64,000 nt of DNA from Sipunculus nudus (taxonomy: Eukaryota; Annelida; Sipuncula; Golfingiida; Sipunculidae), in assembly GCA_026874595.1 (NCBI GenBank), contig CM049313.1:45600659-45664658 (forward strand). Direction: 5' to 3'. The notes under the pieces are model-generated. The model worked only from the letters and a program-made list of their open reading frames with translations. It searched no databases and was not told where the DNA came from. Of the stretch, positions 47,980-59,934 are shown one piece after another. Made by a program: the position numbers and the translations under genes. How positions within the stretch are numbered: the first letter of the stretch is position 1; every line of letters starts with the position of its first letter.

Positions 47980-49612
47980 GTAGGAGATGGCTATTTTAAC
48001 TTTGGTTAGGTAATGAACTTTTAAAGAAGATATACTGTTACATTCAAGATGTTCATTAAATTTGGGTGAAATTATACAAAACTTTGATATATTGAATTAT
48101 GAAAATATGATGGGTGGATTGCCTTGAAATTAGGTATAACCCAGATCAAGGACATCTTTTCTTGCTCAGTAGATTACAATGGCACCATGCAAGTACAATA
48201 TGTTTGACCAAAAATGTATGCCACATACAGCCACCAAGTAATGAGGAGGAAACAGTGTCAATTAATTTGCTATTTGATAATAATTTAGGAAGTATAGAAC
48301 TGTTTCACACCTCGAATTTCTTTTACACTGCCACCATTGGCTTTGACATTGAGCATTCAGGATCTGAAGAGGTCAAGTTGTTGCAGAACTGTATAGCTAG
48401 GTAAATATTGCTATCCTAGATGGTGCTTATGGTTACAAGCGGAAGGGCAATTACTGAAAGTGCCAGGACAGCTCAGGTGAACAGGTCAATGACATTTCCT
48501 CAGTATATGCAAGGGGAAAGTTTAAACAATGCTGATGGTGTTTGGTTTTCCATGTAGTAAGGTGGTTGAGGCACTGAACTTTCTCCTGTACGTTATTTCT
48601 GCCACTTTGTTTCATTGTTTCCAGGAAAGAAAACCATATTCATACTGCTAAGCACTTTTAATTTCTCCTGATTCTATTTCAACCATTCAAGGCATATCTT
48701 TTTTAACATTCTTATACTTTGTAACTTTAAGGACAAGCCATACAAAATACTGCTCTTTCCTGCGCTGCACCATGGGTAACTGTATTTTTTGACAGTTTTT
48801 GGTACAGCAGCATTGTTCAAGCAGAACTTTTCTTAGTTTGTTTTGTAGTGTTGCAAATTGAGCCATAGCACAACTTATTGTGTGGGCAGACTACTTTGTG
48901 TGGATAGACTACTTTGTGTGGACGGACTACTTTTATTTTATAAACAGAACTGTGCAAATACTACAAAAAAATGTTGCAAATTAAGATCTTCAAGATGGTG
49001 ATTTTAGACTTTCATCATATATTTCTGAATTTGGTGAAATTGAGGGAGATGCATTCCCCTCCAATGACTCTATTAACCAATGAAGCATTTGCACTTTGTC
49101 ATCAGTTTATACACTTCTTAATGTTCTTTGTGAATCATTGATACATTTTATGTTAAGTTTTATACTGGTACTTTTTTCCATAAAGTTTGCAGAATCATTA
49201 TTAGGACACAAGGTATAAAAAACTACTTTTGCTTCTGGGTTATTTCCATTCTTTTACACTGCAAACCTGATTTCTAGGAGGATTTGAAATGATCTCTCAT
49301 ACATTACAATGCTGTCCTTTAGTCATTCTTATCATAAATGTTCAATATACAATGTCTGTTACAGGCTTTCACTGCATGCGTGTGAACTTTAATAAAAAGA
49401 TGAAGCATGTGTGATAGATTTATATGATAGGATATGTACCTACATTATATGTGTTATTTTGACTTGTGCAACATACACAAAAAGTGAAAAGCAGAGCATT
49501 TTGTCAATTAAGGTTAAATAAATTTAACTGTTTCAAGATATGATGCAGGTAAATGTCCAACATAATATTTTAGTGGAAGCAAGTGCCTATGAGATAAACA
49601 TAGAGAGCTTAC
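47980..49612. other. No supported gene
   Basis: It contains an 18-bp triplet repeat (48878-48931). A 96-codon frame at 48114-48404 was considered and not accepted. Confidence 0.5.
48878..48931 (+). repeat. 18-bp minisatellite, three copies
   Basis: TTGTGTGG(G/A)(C/T)AGACTACT-type units are joined head to tail. Confidence 0.9.
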
Positions 49613-49861
49613 CTAATGGAGGTACAGATGGAGGGGAACAATAAAGTTATCCTCATGAGCAAAATATGTTTTAAAAGTCCCATGTATAAATATAGAGAGA
49701 AAGAAAAGTGACGTTCCAGACTTCTCCTTGACTTCTCTGAACTGGCAGCACAAGCTTAGTGTATTATGGATTTGCATGATGTTGAAGTTTATATCAGCCC
49801 TATTACAGAACACATATGCCCTGTCCTTCAGGAGCCCCTTCCCAATCACATCCACTGAAGT
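49613..49861 (-). CDS. Candidate exon, product unknown
   Basis: On the minus strand TTATTTTGTCTAG at 49874-49862 is a good acceptor, and TTAG before GTAAGC at 49612 is a good donor. The 249-nt segment between them is open in one frame for 82 codons (for example VDVIGKGLLKDRAYVFCNRA), then TAG as the last codon. The other two frames close within a few or about 20 codons. The first two thirds look coding; the end, from 'SLFFLS' on, is AT-rich and may be intronic. No known domain was recognised, and no partner exon was found in the window. Confidence 0.35.
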   Translation of the reverse strand, partial: TSVDVIGKGLLKDRAYVFCNRADINFNIMQIHNTLSLCCQFREVKEKSGTSLFFLSIFIHGTFKTYFAHEDNFIVPLHLYLH

Positions 49862-52130
49862 CTAGACAAAATAACACCTTCAGAATATACAGAGTTCACC
49901 TCTCCAGACTTGTTAGATCCGCTGACTTTTATGCTGCTCAAACTGTATACTGATTATTATATAAATCAAATTGTTGGGACTAAGGAATTCTAATTTGGCA
50001 TCCAAACGTATGGTAGCCAGACAAATCTATGAAACCCAAAATAAGCCACAGTGGCCTGTATTTTGCCATCTACACCATGATGTATGATTGAGCATCATGT
50101 TTAAGTCACACCTTATTTTTAAGGTTGGGTATAAAATATGATTGAAAAAGCATTTCTTCATAATGGTCACTAGCAGGTCCAATTTAAGTTTCACTATTGC
50201 AAAAAGATGGGAGAATAATGGATGAAAATTAAAATTTCTTTGCAAAGGCTGCATAAGCCGTCATCAAATTTAAGATGCTTAAAGAATTAGCACATTTTTA
50301 CCCTTTGTATAATATATGTTATTTTTTGCAGTTTACTCCTAACTAATATCAATTTGTCTCCACCTGGCAAAAAAATGTGTTGCATGCAATGAGTGTTAAT
50401 ACATTCAGTTTGATATGTAATCATGTGTTATTAGAGAAACCCACAATATCCTTTAGGTTTCGGGTAAAATTTAACATCTTTTTCATAACTTCTCTTTTCA
50501 TAACACCTTTTCTCTTCATACTTCATCATCTCTCTTTTCATACCACCTAATCTCTTCATACTTAACCAACATGATATTCACAGGTGAAGGTCATATTGAA
50601 AGTTATCTCATCTGTCTATCCTTTGCTCACATTTTTCTCTAAAAATGTTGTGTTGTAGTGTTGTTTTTCATGGTTCAATAGTAATGGGTAATTGCTAGTG
50701 AAATTTTGAGTTCAATTTTCTCATATTTCATCATAAATTCTTCTAGTGCCATTATGCATAGTGAAAAGGTCTTACCCAAAGTTTTCTCAATACTGAGTTA
50801 GCAGGTTTTGTACAGAACAGATGATTGAGAATAAGCTGTCTTACAATTAAGCCAGACAGCGTGAGATTGCTAAATAAAAGACAAGTAGATTAGACTAAGG
50901 CATTAATCATCTTCAGGAATACAAGTCACTGGAGCAAAAAATTAAGTCTTCTTATAGTAGCAGATTCTGAGATTCCACAACGTGAAGTGTGAAACTAATT
51001 TACTTACATGAATAGCTTAACCTTTTAATTTAATGAGTAATTGCTTCAGGATTAGGTTTTGGTATGACAGAACTGGGATAGCATGCTTGGTTTGATCTGT
51101 GGCAGCATTTCCTCAGCTGAAAGTGCGGTTAAAGTAGCATGTGGTACCAAGTAAATATAACATTTCAAGTTTCAAGTTTGTTTTTGACACTCAAATGCCA
51201 ACAGTTTTTCATTAAGGAGGCATCATATAATGATGCTGCAGAGCGAATAAAGTGAGATTTGTAAGTATCAAAATTTTACAGAAGAAAACTTTGACATAGA
51301 GAAAAGCTAATTAAAGTAGAAAGGACAAAAAAGTAAAGCCATGGATCATAAGAGCCCCCTTATATTAATCAGATCATTATGTGCAGACATATTCTTTTAA
51401 ATCTTGTACTTTATTGCAAGGAAGTGTGGCCTATGCCTCTCTGGAGTATATATATAATTACTGTACATTATGGACAAAAAAATTTTCTTTGCTGAAGCAA
51501 ATATAGAGATTTATTTCTGTAAATGTTAAAAGGACTTCTGTCAAAGGATTTATTAAACTAATATATCCTTTATGGTGTAAGTAAATTGCATGATTTTAAA
51601 ATATGAACAAAATAATTTAAATTATATCATTTCAGTATCACTTTCCATTTTGTAAAGCAATAGTAGATATTTAATGGGAAATGTAATAAATATTTCACAA
51701 TGCCAGACTGAAAAGTGGCAGAATCCATTAGGTTAACATGATATTGTTTGACTCCTCTTCTATAGGATTTCAAATTTAATTTGCTATTACAAATTTAATT
51801 TCTCTGCAATTGATGAAGTCTTATTCAGTGGTATTAATCAGAAAGAAATTTTTGAATATAAGTTAATACCTGGGAAATCCAATTGAAATTTGATTATGGT
51901 AACCACACATAAGTCATATTTTGAAAACCAGAAACTGTTATATTTTAAGGTAGATGATTTATCCCAGACCATCCAGGCACTTGATGCCAGACATACTATC
52001 CAGCAGATAGACTGAAATGTTATTCGAAGTATATTAAATATTCCTCAATATATATGTTTCATAAAAGATAAAGCTTCAGATTGTAAAAGAACACACACTC
52101 CAATAACCTGATAAACAATAGAAAATGCCT
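49862..52130. other. No supported gene
   Basis: It holds a 40-bp duplication at 50491-50570 (TCTCTTTTCATA...TCTTCATACTT). Otherwise AT-rich. Confidence 0.5.
50491..50570 (+). repeat. 40-bp tandem duplication
   Basis: TCTCTTTTCATA begins at 50491 and 50531. Both halves end TCTCTTCATACTT. Confidence 0.8.
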
Positions 52131-52132
52131 TT

Positions 52133-53029
52133 TTTAGCTCAGCTGACTCAAAGTCATCTTAGCTATAGTGATCACTTTCTGTCCATCATGCATCCATCTT
52201 GTCTAGCATCTATCTGTTAACCCTTTACTGTTTACAAGCCACTAAAGAGCACTCAAAATGGGCAACTAGAATGCCATGATATATGTAGATTCTTTCAGGA
52301 CAAAATATTGCATATTATTTCGAAGTTTCCATGATTTTCAGTTATCTTCAGCAAACCCTCTTGGTGGGAACTGTTAAAAATTTGATAAAGATATAAAAAA
52401 AGCTTGAAAAGATATCACTGTTAGTGTAAATATAAGTAGTGTCAGAATTTGTCGGAAATCTAAAATAAATGTAAACAGGAAAGGGTTAAGGGGGCTCAAA
52501 TTGTAACCACTAGACCTAGAAACCTCTAACTAAACATCCAGAAAGGTTCATAAAAAATCTCCTTGGACATTGAACTTTTGTTACTGCAATCTTTGTTCTC
52601 TCAGTTATTGGGAATGTTTGTGCACCCCAGAATAATTACAAATTTGATACAAAAGCTTCAGTATAGCTGAATAACAAATTGTATATATATCCATTTGGCC
52701 TGATTCTTCTTATGTGCCATTCACAGTTCCTGGAAAAATGTCCTAGGAAACATGAAATAAGGTCACCATGACCTATATTCTGCGAGCTATAGGGATAAAA
52801 CATAATTAGAGCATTGAATGTAAGATGTGCACTCAAATTGTATCTGTTAGGCCTAGAATCTAACACAACATCCCATGAGGTTCTGGGAAAATTTTTGTGG
52901 AAAGATGAAACTAGGTCATGATGAGCTCATAGAGGAGTTTGAATATATGGCTTTCAGATGATGAAATTCCTGTTGTGAATATTAGGCATGCTTTTCAGCT
53001 TAGCATCTTAACCCATTTAGTCACTTGTT
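52133..53029 (+). mobile_element. Family B element, copy 3, two units
   Basis: The 5' end TTTAGCTCAGCTGACTCAAA and GCTATAGTGATCACT is at 52133. The 3' end has TCAGCTTAGC, then ACCCATTTAGTCACTTGTT at 53029. The recurring word 'aggcctagaatc' (52512 and 52849) gives a 337-bp period, as in copies 1 and 2. It is more diverged than copy 2 and is interrupted by a piggyBac-like MITE. Confidence 0.7.
52221..52485. mobile_element. 265-bp piggyBac-like MITE in B copy 3
   Basis: The terminal inverted repeats are CCCTTTACTGTTTAC at left and GTAAACAGGAAAGGG at right (14 of 15 match). TTAA flanks both sides (52217-52220 and 52486-52489). A TTAA target with CCC/GGG ends is the signature of piggyBac transposition. 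Other B copies carry the uninterrupted site (TCTGTTAACAGGGCACAAAT-type, e.g. around 5775), so the empty site is known. No transposase is present. Confidence 0.8.
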
Positions 53030-53034
53030 CATAA

Positions 53035-53505
53035 ATATTTCAGACAAATAGGAGTGAAAAGTAATAAGTAGAATATCATAAATGAATATAGTAATCAGGA
53101 TTTGTTTATTCATTAAAATTACTCTCCCCAATTATGATGCAAACCAAGACATATCAGGTTTCACAAACTGAGTGCAAGTCTCATACCATCAGCCCTTTCT
53201 GCCAAGGCAATTTAGTCTCATACATTAAATTCTGACTTTTGACATCTTATCCAAACTTTTCATCAGAATTGGAACCTGCAGTAGGGCTAATATTCACTTG
53301 TGCCTTGCTTGCCTCATTTTAATTAACATGCATTTGCTTTCTTATACTTTTCCTAAGACTTACATTTCCAAACATCGTTATAACTATTTTTCATTTATTA
53401 CCAGCAGAATGTAATTTAGCTGTGTCTATGAGGGGATTATCAGCTTAATTACCACTTTGTGCTCTCTTTCATGAGACTGTACCATTTGATTATTTTAATT
53501 ACAAA
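53035..53505. other. No supported gene
   Basis: AT-rich spacer between B copy 3 and the A element 3' end. Confidence 0.5.
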
Positions 53506-55345
53506 ACAAGGGACCCATGGGTCACGGCGCTCAGCTGTTATATATGATAAAAAAATTTGATTTAGTAATGAGGCACATGCTTGTTTTGTGTGGAAATAAA
53601 TATAAGCTGTAGTATGAGTTGTGGGTGTTTAGCTTATGTATGATTTTGATAGTATCTTTGGAGACAGGGAAGAAGATTGATTTCATTTATTTTATTAACA
53701 AATGGAGTGCTATTGTCACACAGATTTTGACTTGGCCATATAACTTATAAGAAGAACATATAATATAAGAGTTTAACTATTTATTAAAAATAATTACAAA
53801 TTGTCCCAAACACAATTTTTATTAAAAATAATAAGATAATTGTATGATTTTTTAAAAATAAAATACAGCTGAAATGATTATTTAAATAATATCAAAGAAT
53901 ATATTCATGAATGCATTCATGAATACATTTTGAAAGTATTTGCACTGGTATTCATATACTTTCATTTTTACCTGAATTCCCATTCTTATGCAAGAAATTT
54001 TATAATGGAGTACATATTCATATTCATATTCAAATACATTTGCAAAGTATTGCACCTTGTCTGGTATTTATACAGTTTTCACCAAACAATGATGTTGAGA
54101 ATCCAGAATATACAAAATTTACACATTTAAATAATGATCATAAGTACCTGGTTTTATGGCTTTTATTCATATTAAAAAAAAAATAAATGTAATATATTCA
54201 TTTTGGACTAATTTTACATCAATGTACACACTAGACACAGCAGGAATCTAGATTAATATTATCAACTGCATCTTTGTCTATCATTAATTTCCTTCATATG
54301 ATCCCTAATGATTAGAAATGAATAATATGATTTATTTTTTTATCATTAAAATTAAACTGAAAAATACCATAGGTGACTGAATGGTTTTATTTGGAATATG
54401 TGACATTCTATCAATCGATACAAGATTCTTATATCATCAGTAACTGCAAGTTAATTTCCTGTTATTATCAACTAACAAATTCCTTTTCCAATTTTATTTT
54501 TTTAATTTGTTATAAAAAACCAATAAAATTTATTAATTTATTTTTTATTGTTATGTTGTTAGTTAAAACTACTAGATGAGTTGGGTTGGACACCTGGATC
54601 AACTGTGGCTGGCCATAAGCTGCCTGGCTGCCCCAGTGTATGCCTCGCATCAAGCGTGCATAATCTGATGAAAAGTCAACAAGGTCAACATACAGGTGAC
54701 TGAAGAGGGGCTTGATTGAGCCTTGGTCTGACATGGTCTCATAAAAAAATTAATAAAAGCTACAATATTTGGCCAATTTCTTTCAGATTTCTAAACTACA
54801 AAGACGAAATCCTTATGTGTGCATGATATGAAATTATTATCAACATTGCTCTCAAGAAACAAACGTGCCATGGTCAAAGTTGGGCAAAATTTAAAGTACT
54901 AATATTATATTTATACTAATAACTTATAAAATTTGAAAAATTCAGAACTAATTTTGGGTATTCAATTGAATCTTGATAAAATAATGTTACATCCCTGACA
55001 AAAAATCTCTAGCTTCAGCAATCCTCTTGTTAAGGGAGTAAATATATTTCTTGATCTTTTAAAAAGTGCATCATGTTTGGGCCCATAACTTATAACAATT
55101 ACGCAATACTGACATCATTTCTGGCATGTGCATAGAGAATGTATAGAAAAATATGTATGTAATATATGATCAAAGTCAGATCAGTGGTTTTGATATTAGG
55201 CAGTCTTGAAGTGTAACAATGGGTTTTAAATGGAAAAATGAAGTTTTTCATTTATATTTCGAAGGAATTAAGTCCTAGTGATCAAATTCTTGGCATGGTA
55301 GGGGATTTTGGAGACATCTAACTGCATGTATGCCAAATTTAAGGA
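53506..55345 (-). mobile_element. Family A element, minus copy, 5' end missing
   Basis: The 3' end is on the left: AAGGGACCCATGGGTC (palindrome 53512-53523), then GGCGCTCAGCTG. The conserved 5' half is at 54860-55345 ('acgtgccatggtcaaagttgggcaaaatttaa'). The hairpin end is lost. The distance from CCATGGCACG to the 3' end (about 1.36 kb) is close to that in the 55.4 kb copy (about 1.29 kb), which supports one element. That inference should be checked by alignment. Confidence 0.55.
54593..54734 (-). other. GC-rich, protein-like segment inside A element
   Basis: A minus-strand frame with a true ATG (54734) reads MSDQGSIKPLFSHLYVDLV and onward for about 45 coding-like codons. It reaches ATCCAG followed by GTGTCC (a weak donor) at about 54592. 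A T-rich tract with AG precedes it. It lies about 775 bp from the inferred element 5' end, where the plus copy also has a GC-rich island. It could be a captured exon fragment, a host exon, or an internal part of the element. Product not recognised. Confidence 0.3.
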
Positions 55346-55499
55346 ACTTAAGAGCTGAAGCTGGGGAGCTGAGCTCTAGCAAACTGCATAACACTAGCTT
55401 GATGTAAACAATATGTGACATGGTGCTTGAAAACTTGAATAAAATCTACAGTTTTTAGCTCAGCTGACTATAAGTCATCTGAGCTATAGTCGTGGTCCA

Positions 55500-55562
55500 T
55501 TGTCCGTCGTCCGTCCGTCTGTCCATCCGTCCGTCCATCCGTCTGTCCGTCCGTCCGTCCGT
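55500..55562 (+). repeat. (CGTC/TGTC)n microsatellite inside A element
   Basis: Fifteen or so CCGT/CTGT/CCAT tetramers lie directly after the terminal hairpin, as in the other A and B copies. Confidence 0.9.
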
Positions 55563-56221
55563 AGATGTGGCACGTTTTGAAACCGTAAGACCTAGGAATC
55601 CAAAATTCAGCATAATGTTAGATGTCCCCAAGATCTCCTACCAAGCCGAAAACTGGGTCTTTGCGACTTCATTCCTTTGAGAAATTAAGGAAAAACCTCA
55701 ATTTTTTATTAAAATCCTATTTTCACACTTCAGGACTGCCTAATATCAAAACCACTCATCTGGTTTTCTTCATATTTACCATAAATATTCCTCTATATAG
55801 TTCCTATGTACATGCCAGAAATTAAGTCTGTAAAATATAAATTCTTTAAGTTATGGGCCCAGACATAATGGACTTTGTAAAAAATCAGGAAAAATAATAA
55901 CTCACTTAACATGAAAAATTTTGAAACTAGAGTCTATTTTCTCAAGTATATAACTATGTTTAATTAAGATTCAATTGTTTACCCAAAATTAGATCTGAAT
56001 TTTGTAAATTTTTTAAGTTATTAGCATAAAAAAAAAATCAGCACCTTAAATTTTGCCCAACTTTGACCATGGCACGTTTTTTTCCTGTAAGCACCATTGA
56101 TTTAATTTTCACAGCATGTAAACATAAATATTTAGTTTGTCTAAATCTGAAATTTGAAAATAAAAGCTTGAAAATTAAGCTAGTTATTGATTTTTTTTCT
56201 GTAGTCACTTGCTTTGATTAC

Positions 56222-56314
56222 AGATGCAGGGTCCCACTCCAGGTCACTGGAAGTCAGCTATGCCAGGGTTTCTGATTTGTTACAGTCACTGGGGGAGATC
56301 CCCTGCTGTGACAG
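56222..56314 (+). other. GC-rich, exon-like segment inside A element
   Basis: TTTGATTACAG (acceptor-like) precedes about 92 nt ending TGTGACAG before GTGTAC. One frame through the whole segment is open (LEVSYARVSDLLQSLGEIP). It sits about 767 bp from the element start, nearly the same offset as the island in the minus copy. No protein family was recognised. Exon capture and element-internal sequence are both possible. Confidence 0.3.
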
Positions 56315-57363
56315 GTGTACAGTTATTCTCATATCACCACCCCAATCAACCCCCCCCCCCGCAAACCCAACCCACCAAGTGTTATGCAGTAATTGTTATT
56401 GTTTTCACTGTATCTCCTTAATTGTAATGCTGTTTTCACTCCGATATGCAAAAACTTTCCTTGAAAAAATAATTCAAGGTGTAATGCAGAAGATGCAATG
56501 TTGTGTAATTTAGCATTTTTAAAGAAATCAATTTTCTTTTAAATGATTTTAACAAATATTATTGAACCCATCAGTATGCTTAAATTATTATAAAATATGA
56601 AGCACATTATGGATAAATAAAGACATAATTAGAAATTGTGAAATCTAAATCAAGTATTATTTTTAGATATTTATTGTTTTGCAGATTTAAAAGATATATT
56701 TTTGTGGTAAAAAATAAATAAACATTTGTATGCATGATGTGGTGTTATCTGGCAAGATTGAGATTTATGATGATGCAATTGAGAATTATGAATCAACTTT
56801 TATATTCAGATATATATGATAAATTGGAAATGTATAGAAATATAAACTTAAATTAGAAAATAATTGATGTGATAAAAAAATGAGGATTTAATACAAACAT
56901 TTGTTCATTATTTTCCTGCCTCAGCAGAATTTGAGATCAGGCTTTGTTTGCCCTGTTTTATGTTGTTAATTAGCTTTATTTCAAATGTATACATTTCATA
57001 AAAAAAATACATATATATTTAATAATATATATTATACAAAAAAATAGATTCCATTGAACAAATGTGTAAATGACTGAAATGTCAATAGTTAATCGAAAAA
57101 CCAACTAATGATCATGGTAATAGTACAGATCATTTGTTCACAAACTGCTCACATGCTTTAGTTTCAACATTAGGAAACACATGGTCAGGTCACAAAATAT
57201 TTTTTGCAACAATTTCTTGCTCATCAATACAAACCAATCATATAAACCAACCATGGCCTTTATTACCTCTTCCTCTTACACTTTATCTCCATTTGATATT
57301 ATTTTAGATTTTTACCTTCAAGGTTAACGTCAGCTGAGCACAGTGACCCATAGGTCCCTTGTT

Positions 57364-57454
57364 GATCAACTGGTTTCAAATTTTTGGTGTTAACAGTTAA
57401 AATGGTAACAAAAACATGCTTTGAAAATTAAATCCTCAGCAGTTACAGGGAAAA
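57364..57454. other. Short spacer between A copies
   Basis: Nothing recognised. Confidence 0.5.
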
Positions 57455-57986
57455 AAACGTGCCATGGTCAAACTTGGGCAAAATTTAAGGTACCAATTTT
57501 ATATTTTTGCCAATATTTAAAAAAATTAAACAGATTTTGATCTAATTTTTGGTATGCATTTAAAAATGGATCAATATAAGTTGTATTACTGAAAAAAAAT
57601 CTCTACCTTGAACACTTTTGGTCTTAAGTGACCAAATATCTTTCCTGATTTTTTTAGAAAGTCCATTATGTTTGGGCCCATAACTTTTTTAAATTAAATA
57701 ATACTGACTTAATTTCTGGCATGTACATAGGAACTATATAGAGGAATATTTATGGTAAATATGAAGAAAACCAGATGACCCAATTTTCGGCATGGTAGGA
57801 GATTTTGGGGACATCTAACTGTATGCCAAATTTCAGATTTGTAGGTCCAATGGTGTCGAAACGTGCCAGTCTTACGGGCGGACATCTGGGCAGACGGACG
57901 GATGGACGGCACGACAGACAGACGGACGGACGACGGAAAATGGACCACGACTATAGCTCAGATGACTTATAGTCAGCTGAGCTAAA
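57455..57986 (-). repeat. Family A element, 5' half, minus orientation
   Basis: It is the reverse complement of 55455-56090: 'acgtgccatggtcaaacttgggc' at 57457 to the 5' hairpin at 57953-57983, including the GGAC-rich tract (57885-57930). With the plus copy it makes an inverted pair about 2.5 kb end to end. The 3' half is absent. Confidence 0.8.
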
Positions 57987-57989
57987 AAA

Positions 57990-59934
57990 GCAAGATTAAG
58001 GGGAACAGGATTTTCAATCTCTTGTATCTCTTTCAGGCATGATTTTGCCAACAAGGCATCCCTGCAAACCTTGAAATCAAGCCTGTTGATCAAAGGTTCA
58101 ACATATGTTGTAAAACAGATACATTTATTATAATTACCATAGTGACATCAGTTTAAATGAAAATCCATTGGTGGATCCATGATTTATCTTTGTAAGAAAG
58201 GTGGGGAAGTCCCAAATCCGGGAAAAAATGATAAGCTAGGCAAACCTTGAAAGGTTCTCAGACACATCAAAAGGGCAGGGTCGAGGCATCAAAAATAAGT
58301 TTGAAACTATAAAAAATAGGATTGTATGTGGTGGATAACCCCCCCCCCCAACACACACACACACTCTCCTTCAGAAACCTTATCAACCAATGTATGCAAA
58401 TGAAAGTCTTATATATTCAGTTCTTGATTGATTGATTAAAGCCTTTGGTATTTGAGCCAGCATAGAAAATGAATGTGGAGCATAATGTATTATTAAGATG
58501 GATCGTTGTGATGGAGTAATCTGCAACTCATTTAAAGTAATCTCTTTTTCTTATTTCCTGGTGCTCTGTCACCAATGACCTCTAAATAAAAATAACTTTA
58601 TCATATACAATAACTTTCCATGGTGTCTACTTGGGCCCTACTTGGGCATTTTTGTTTGTGTACTGGTTAGGTCACTAGATTTGGGACAACAAGGCTGTGG
58701 TTGCATGTTCATTTCATTAAAAAATTGTCTTTTCTATGTCCTCTTATCAAGGTGTATATCATAAGGGGGTGCCCTTTATACATCCCTTGAATGGTAACTG
58801 GTCATCTGTCACATGCAAATACGGAATCAATAAAACCTTTTAGTATCAAAATTGGCAGGTTTTGTTTAAGTATGCTCCCTAGAAGCTTATACATAAGTAC
58901 AATCACACATTTACATTCAATATTTTTATGGTTTCTTTGAACCAATATTCATGGATTTTGCAGGATTAAATGTGAAAATATGAGTTTTGAGCATGATAAT
59001 TATGGTTGGATAGCCTGATTCTTATCTTCTAAAAATCAAGAATAGAATTTTGTTAAATCATTTACCAGGTCACTGGGTTAAAGCATGGGTCAACTTCGAC
59101 ATGTAGAGGTTTCTAAAGGAGGTTCCATGAGGAATTTGGTGTCCATGAGGAATTTGGTGATGAGTGTTTGTGAGCCAGGTTAGCACATGAATTAATTAGA
59201 TTCATGGATCTTTATTTGATGGGCTTTTCAGAACCATATTAGTCAAAATACAGATCAGCGGGCCTTTGCTAGAAAATCAGTGCCATAGTGCACATGCAGG
59301 CATTTCAGGAATCATTTTCGATAAACACTCATGTCAACAGATGATGGATAATAACACAGGGAATTGATGGCAGACACTTCTTGATTAACTGCATGCTCTA
59401 GGAGTTATTCTTTTATGGACAACACCTCAAGTTCAGATGATGCATCTACTGACCAAGATGACATTGAGCATCCATAAATGTTAAAGCTAATTAAGGTTTA
59501 ATGTATATTTAACAACTCATGTATTTAATCTAAATATCCAACCACTAAAAAATATTTAATTTGCAAGAAGTTGAAATAAAAAGAGAATAATTGAAAATTT
59601 TTATTATAAAAATTAAGTGGTGGTTGAATTTATGCCTTAAGCGTACTTATTTTTTTTTCAATATATACTTGCTACTTTATATACCTTCTGCAGTCTTGCA
59701 ATTTGTTGCTAAAAATGTACTCATTTGGTGTTATGTTTCCCTTTTGGGTTTCAAATGTTCACTCAGTTGGAGTTATACTTTCAGTACCTTTCTTAATTTG
59801 TGCTTATTTTGAGCCTTTATTTTGATGATCTGTACTGTAGATCTGTATTTTATATCTTAAAGGAAAAGGTAAAGGTAGGGGGTAAGTGGGTTAAAGTCTG
59901 ATATCACAGTTCATGTATGTAATCTGACTTAATT
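57990..59934. other. No supported gene
   Basis: Contains a C-run and (CA)n at 58338-58368 and a weak tRNA-derived SINE-like stretch at 58655-58718. A short duplicated phrase ('gaggaatttggtg') lies at 59129-59160. Confidence 0.5.
58655..58718 (+). repeat. Possible tRNA-derived SINE remnant
   Basis: 'ctggttaggtcactagatttggga...gctgtggttgcatgttc' resembles the A-box/B-box region of tRNA-derived SINEs in order and spacing. The B box is degraded, so the call is weak. Confidence 0.25.

Larger units (their letters stand above)
55455..57363 (+). mobile_element. Family A element, apparently full length (~1.9 kb)
   Basis: The 5' hairpin TAGCTCAGCTGACT (55456-55469) pairs with AGTCATCTGAGCTA (55473-55486), 13 of 14 positions, and is followed by a (CGTC)n tract. 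The conserved half runs to CCATGGCACG at 56076. The 3' end at 57330-57363 has TCAGCTGAGC, then GACCCATAGGTC and CCTTGTT. A subterminal copy of the 5' end plus a terminal palindrome is the HINE-like plan also seen in families B and D. No Rep/helicase frame exists inside. Confidence 0.6.

Noticed and set aside
48114-48404. 96-codon plus-strand frame
   Set aside because: Some coding-like residues, but no supporting donor or recognisable family.
58655-58718. Functional tRNA gene
   Set aside because: The B box is degraded and no cloverleaf can be drawn; at most a SINE remnant.
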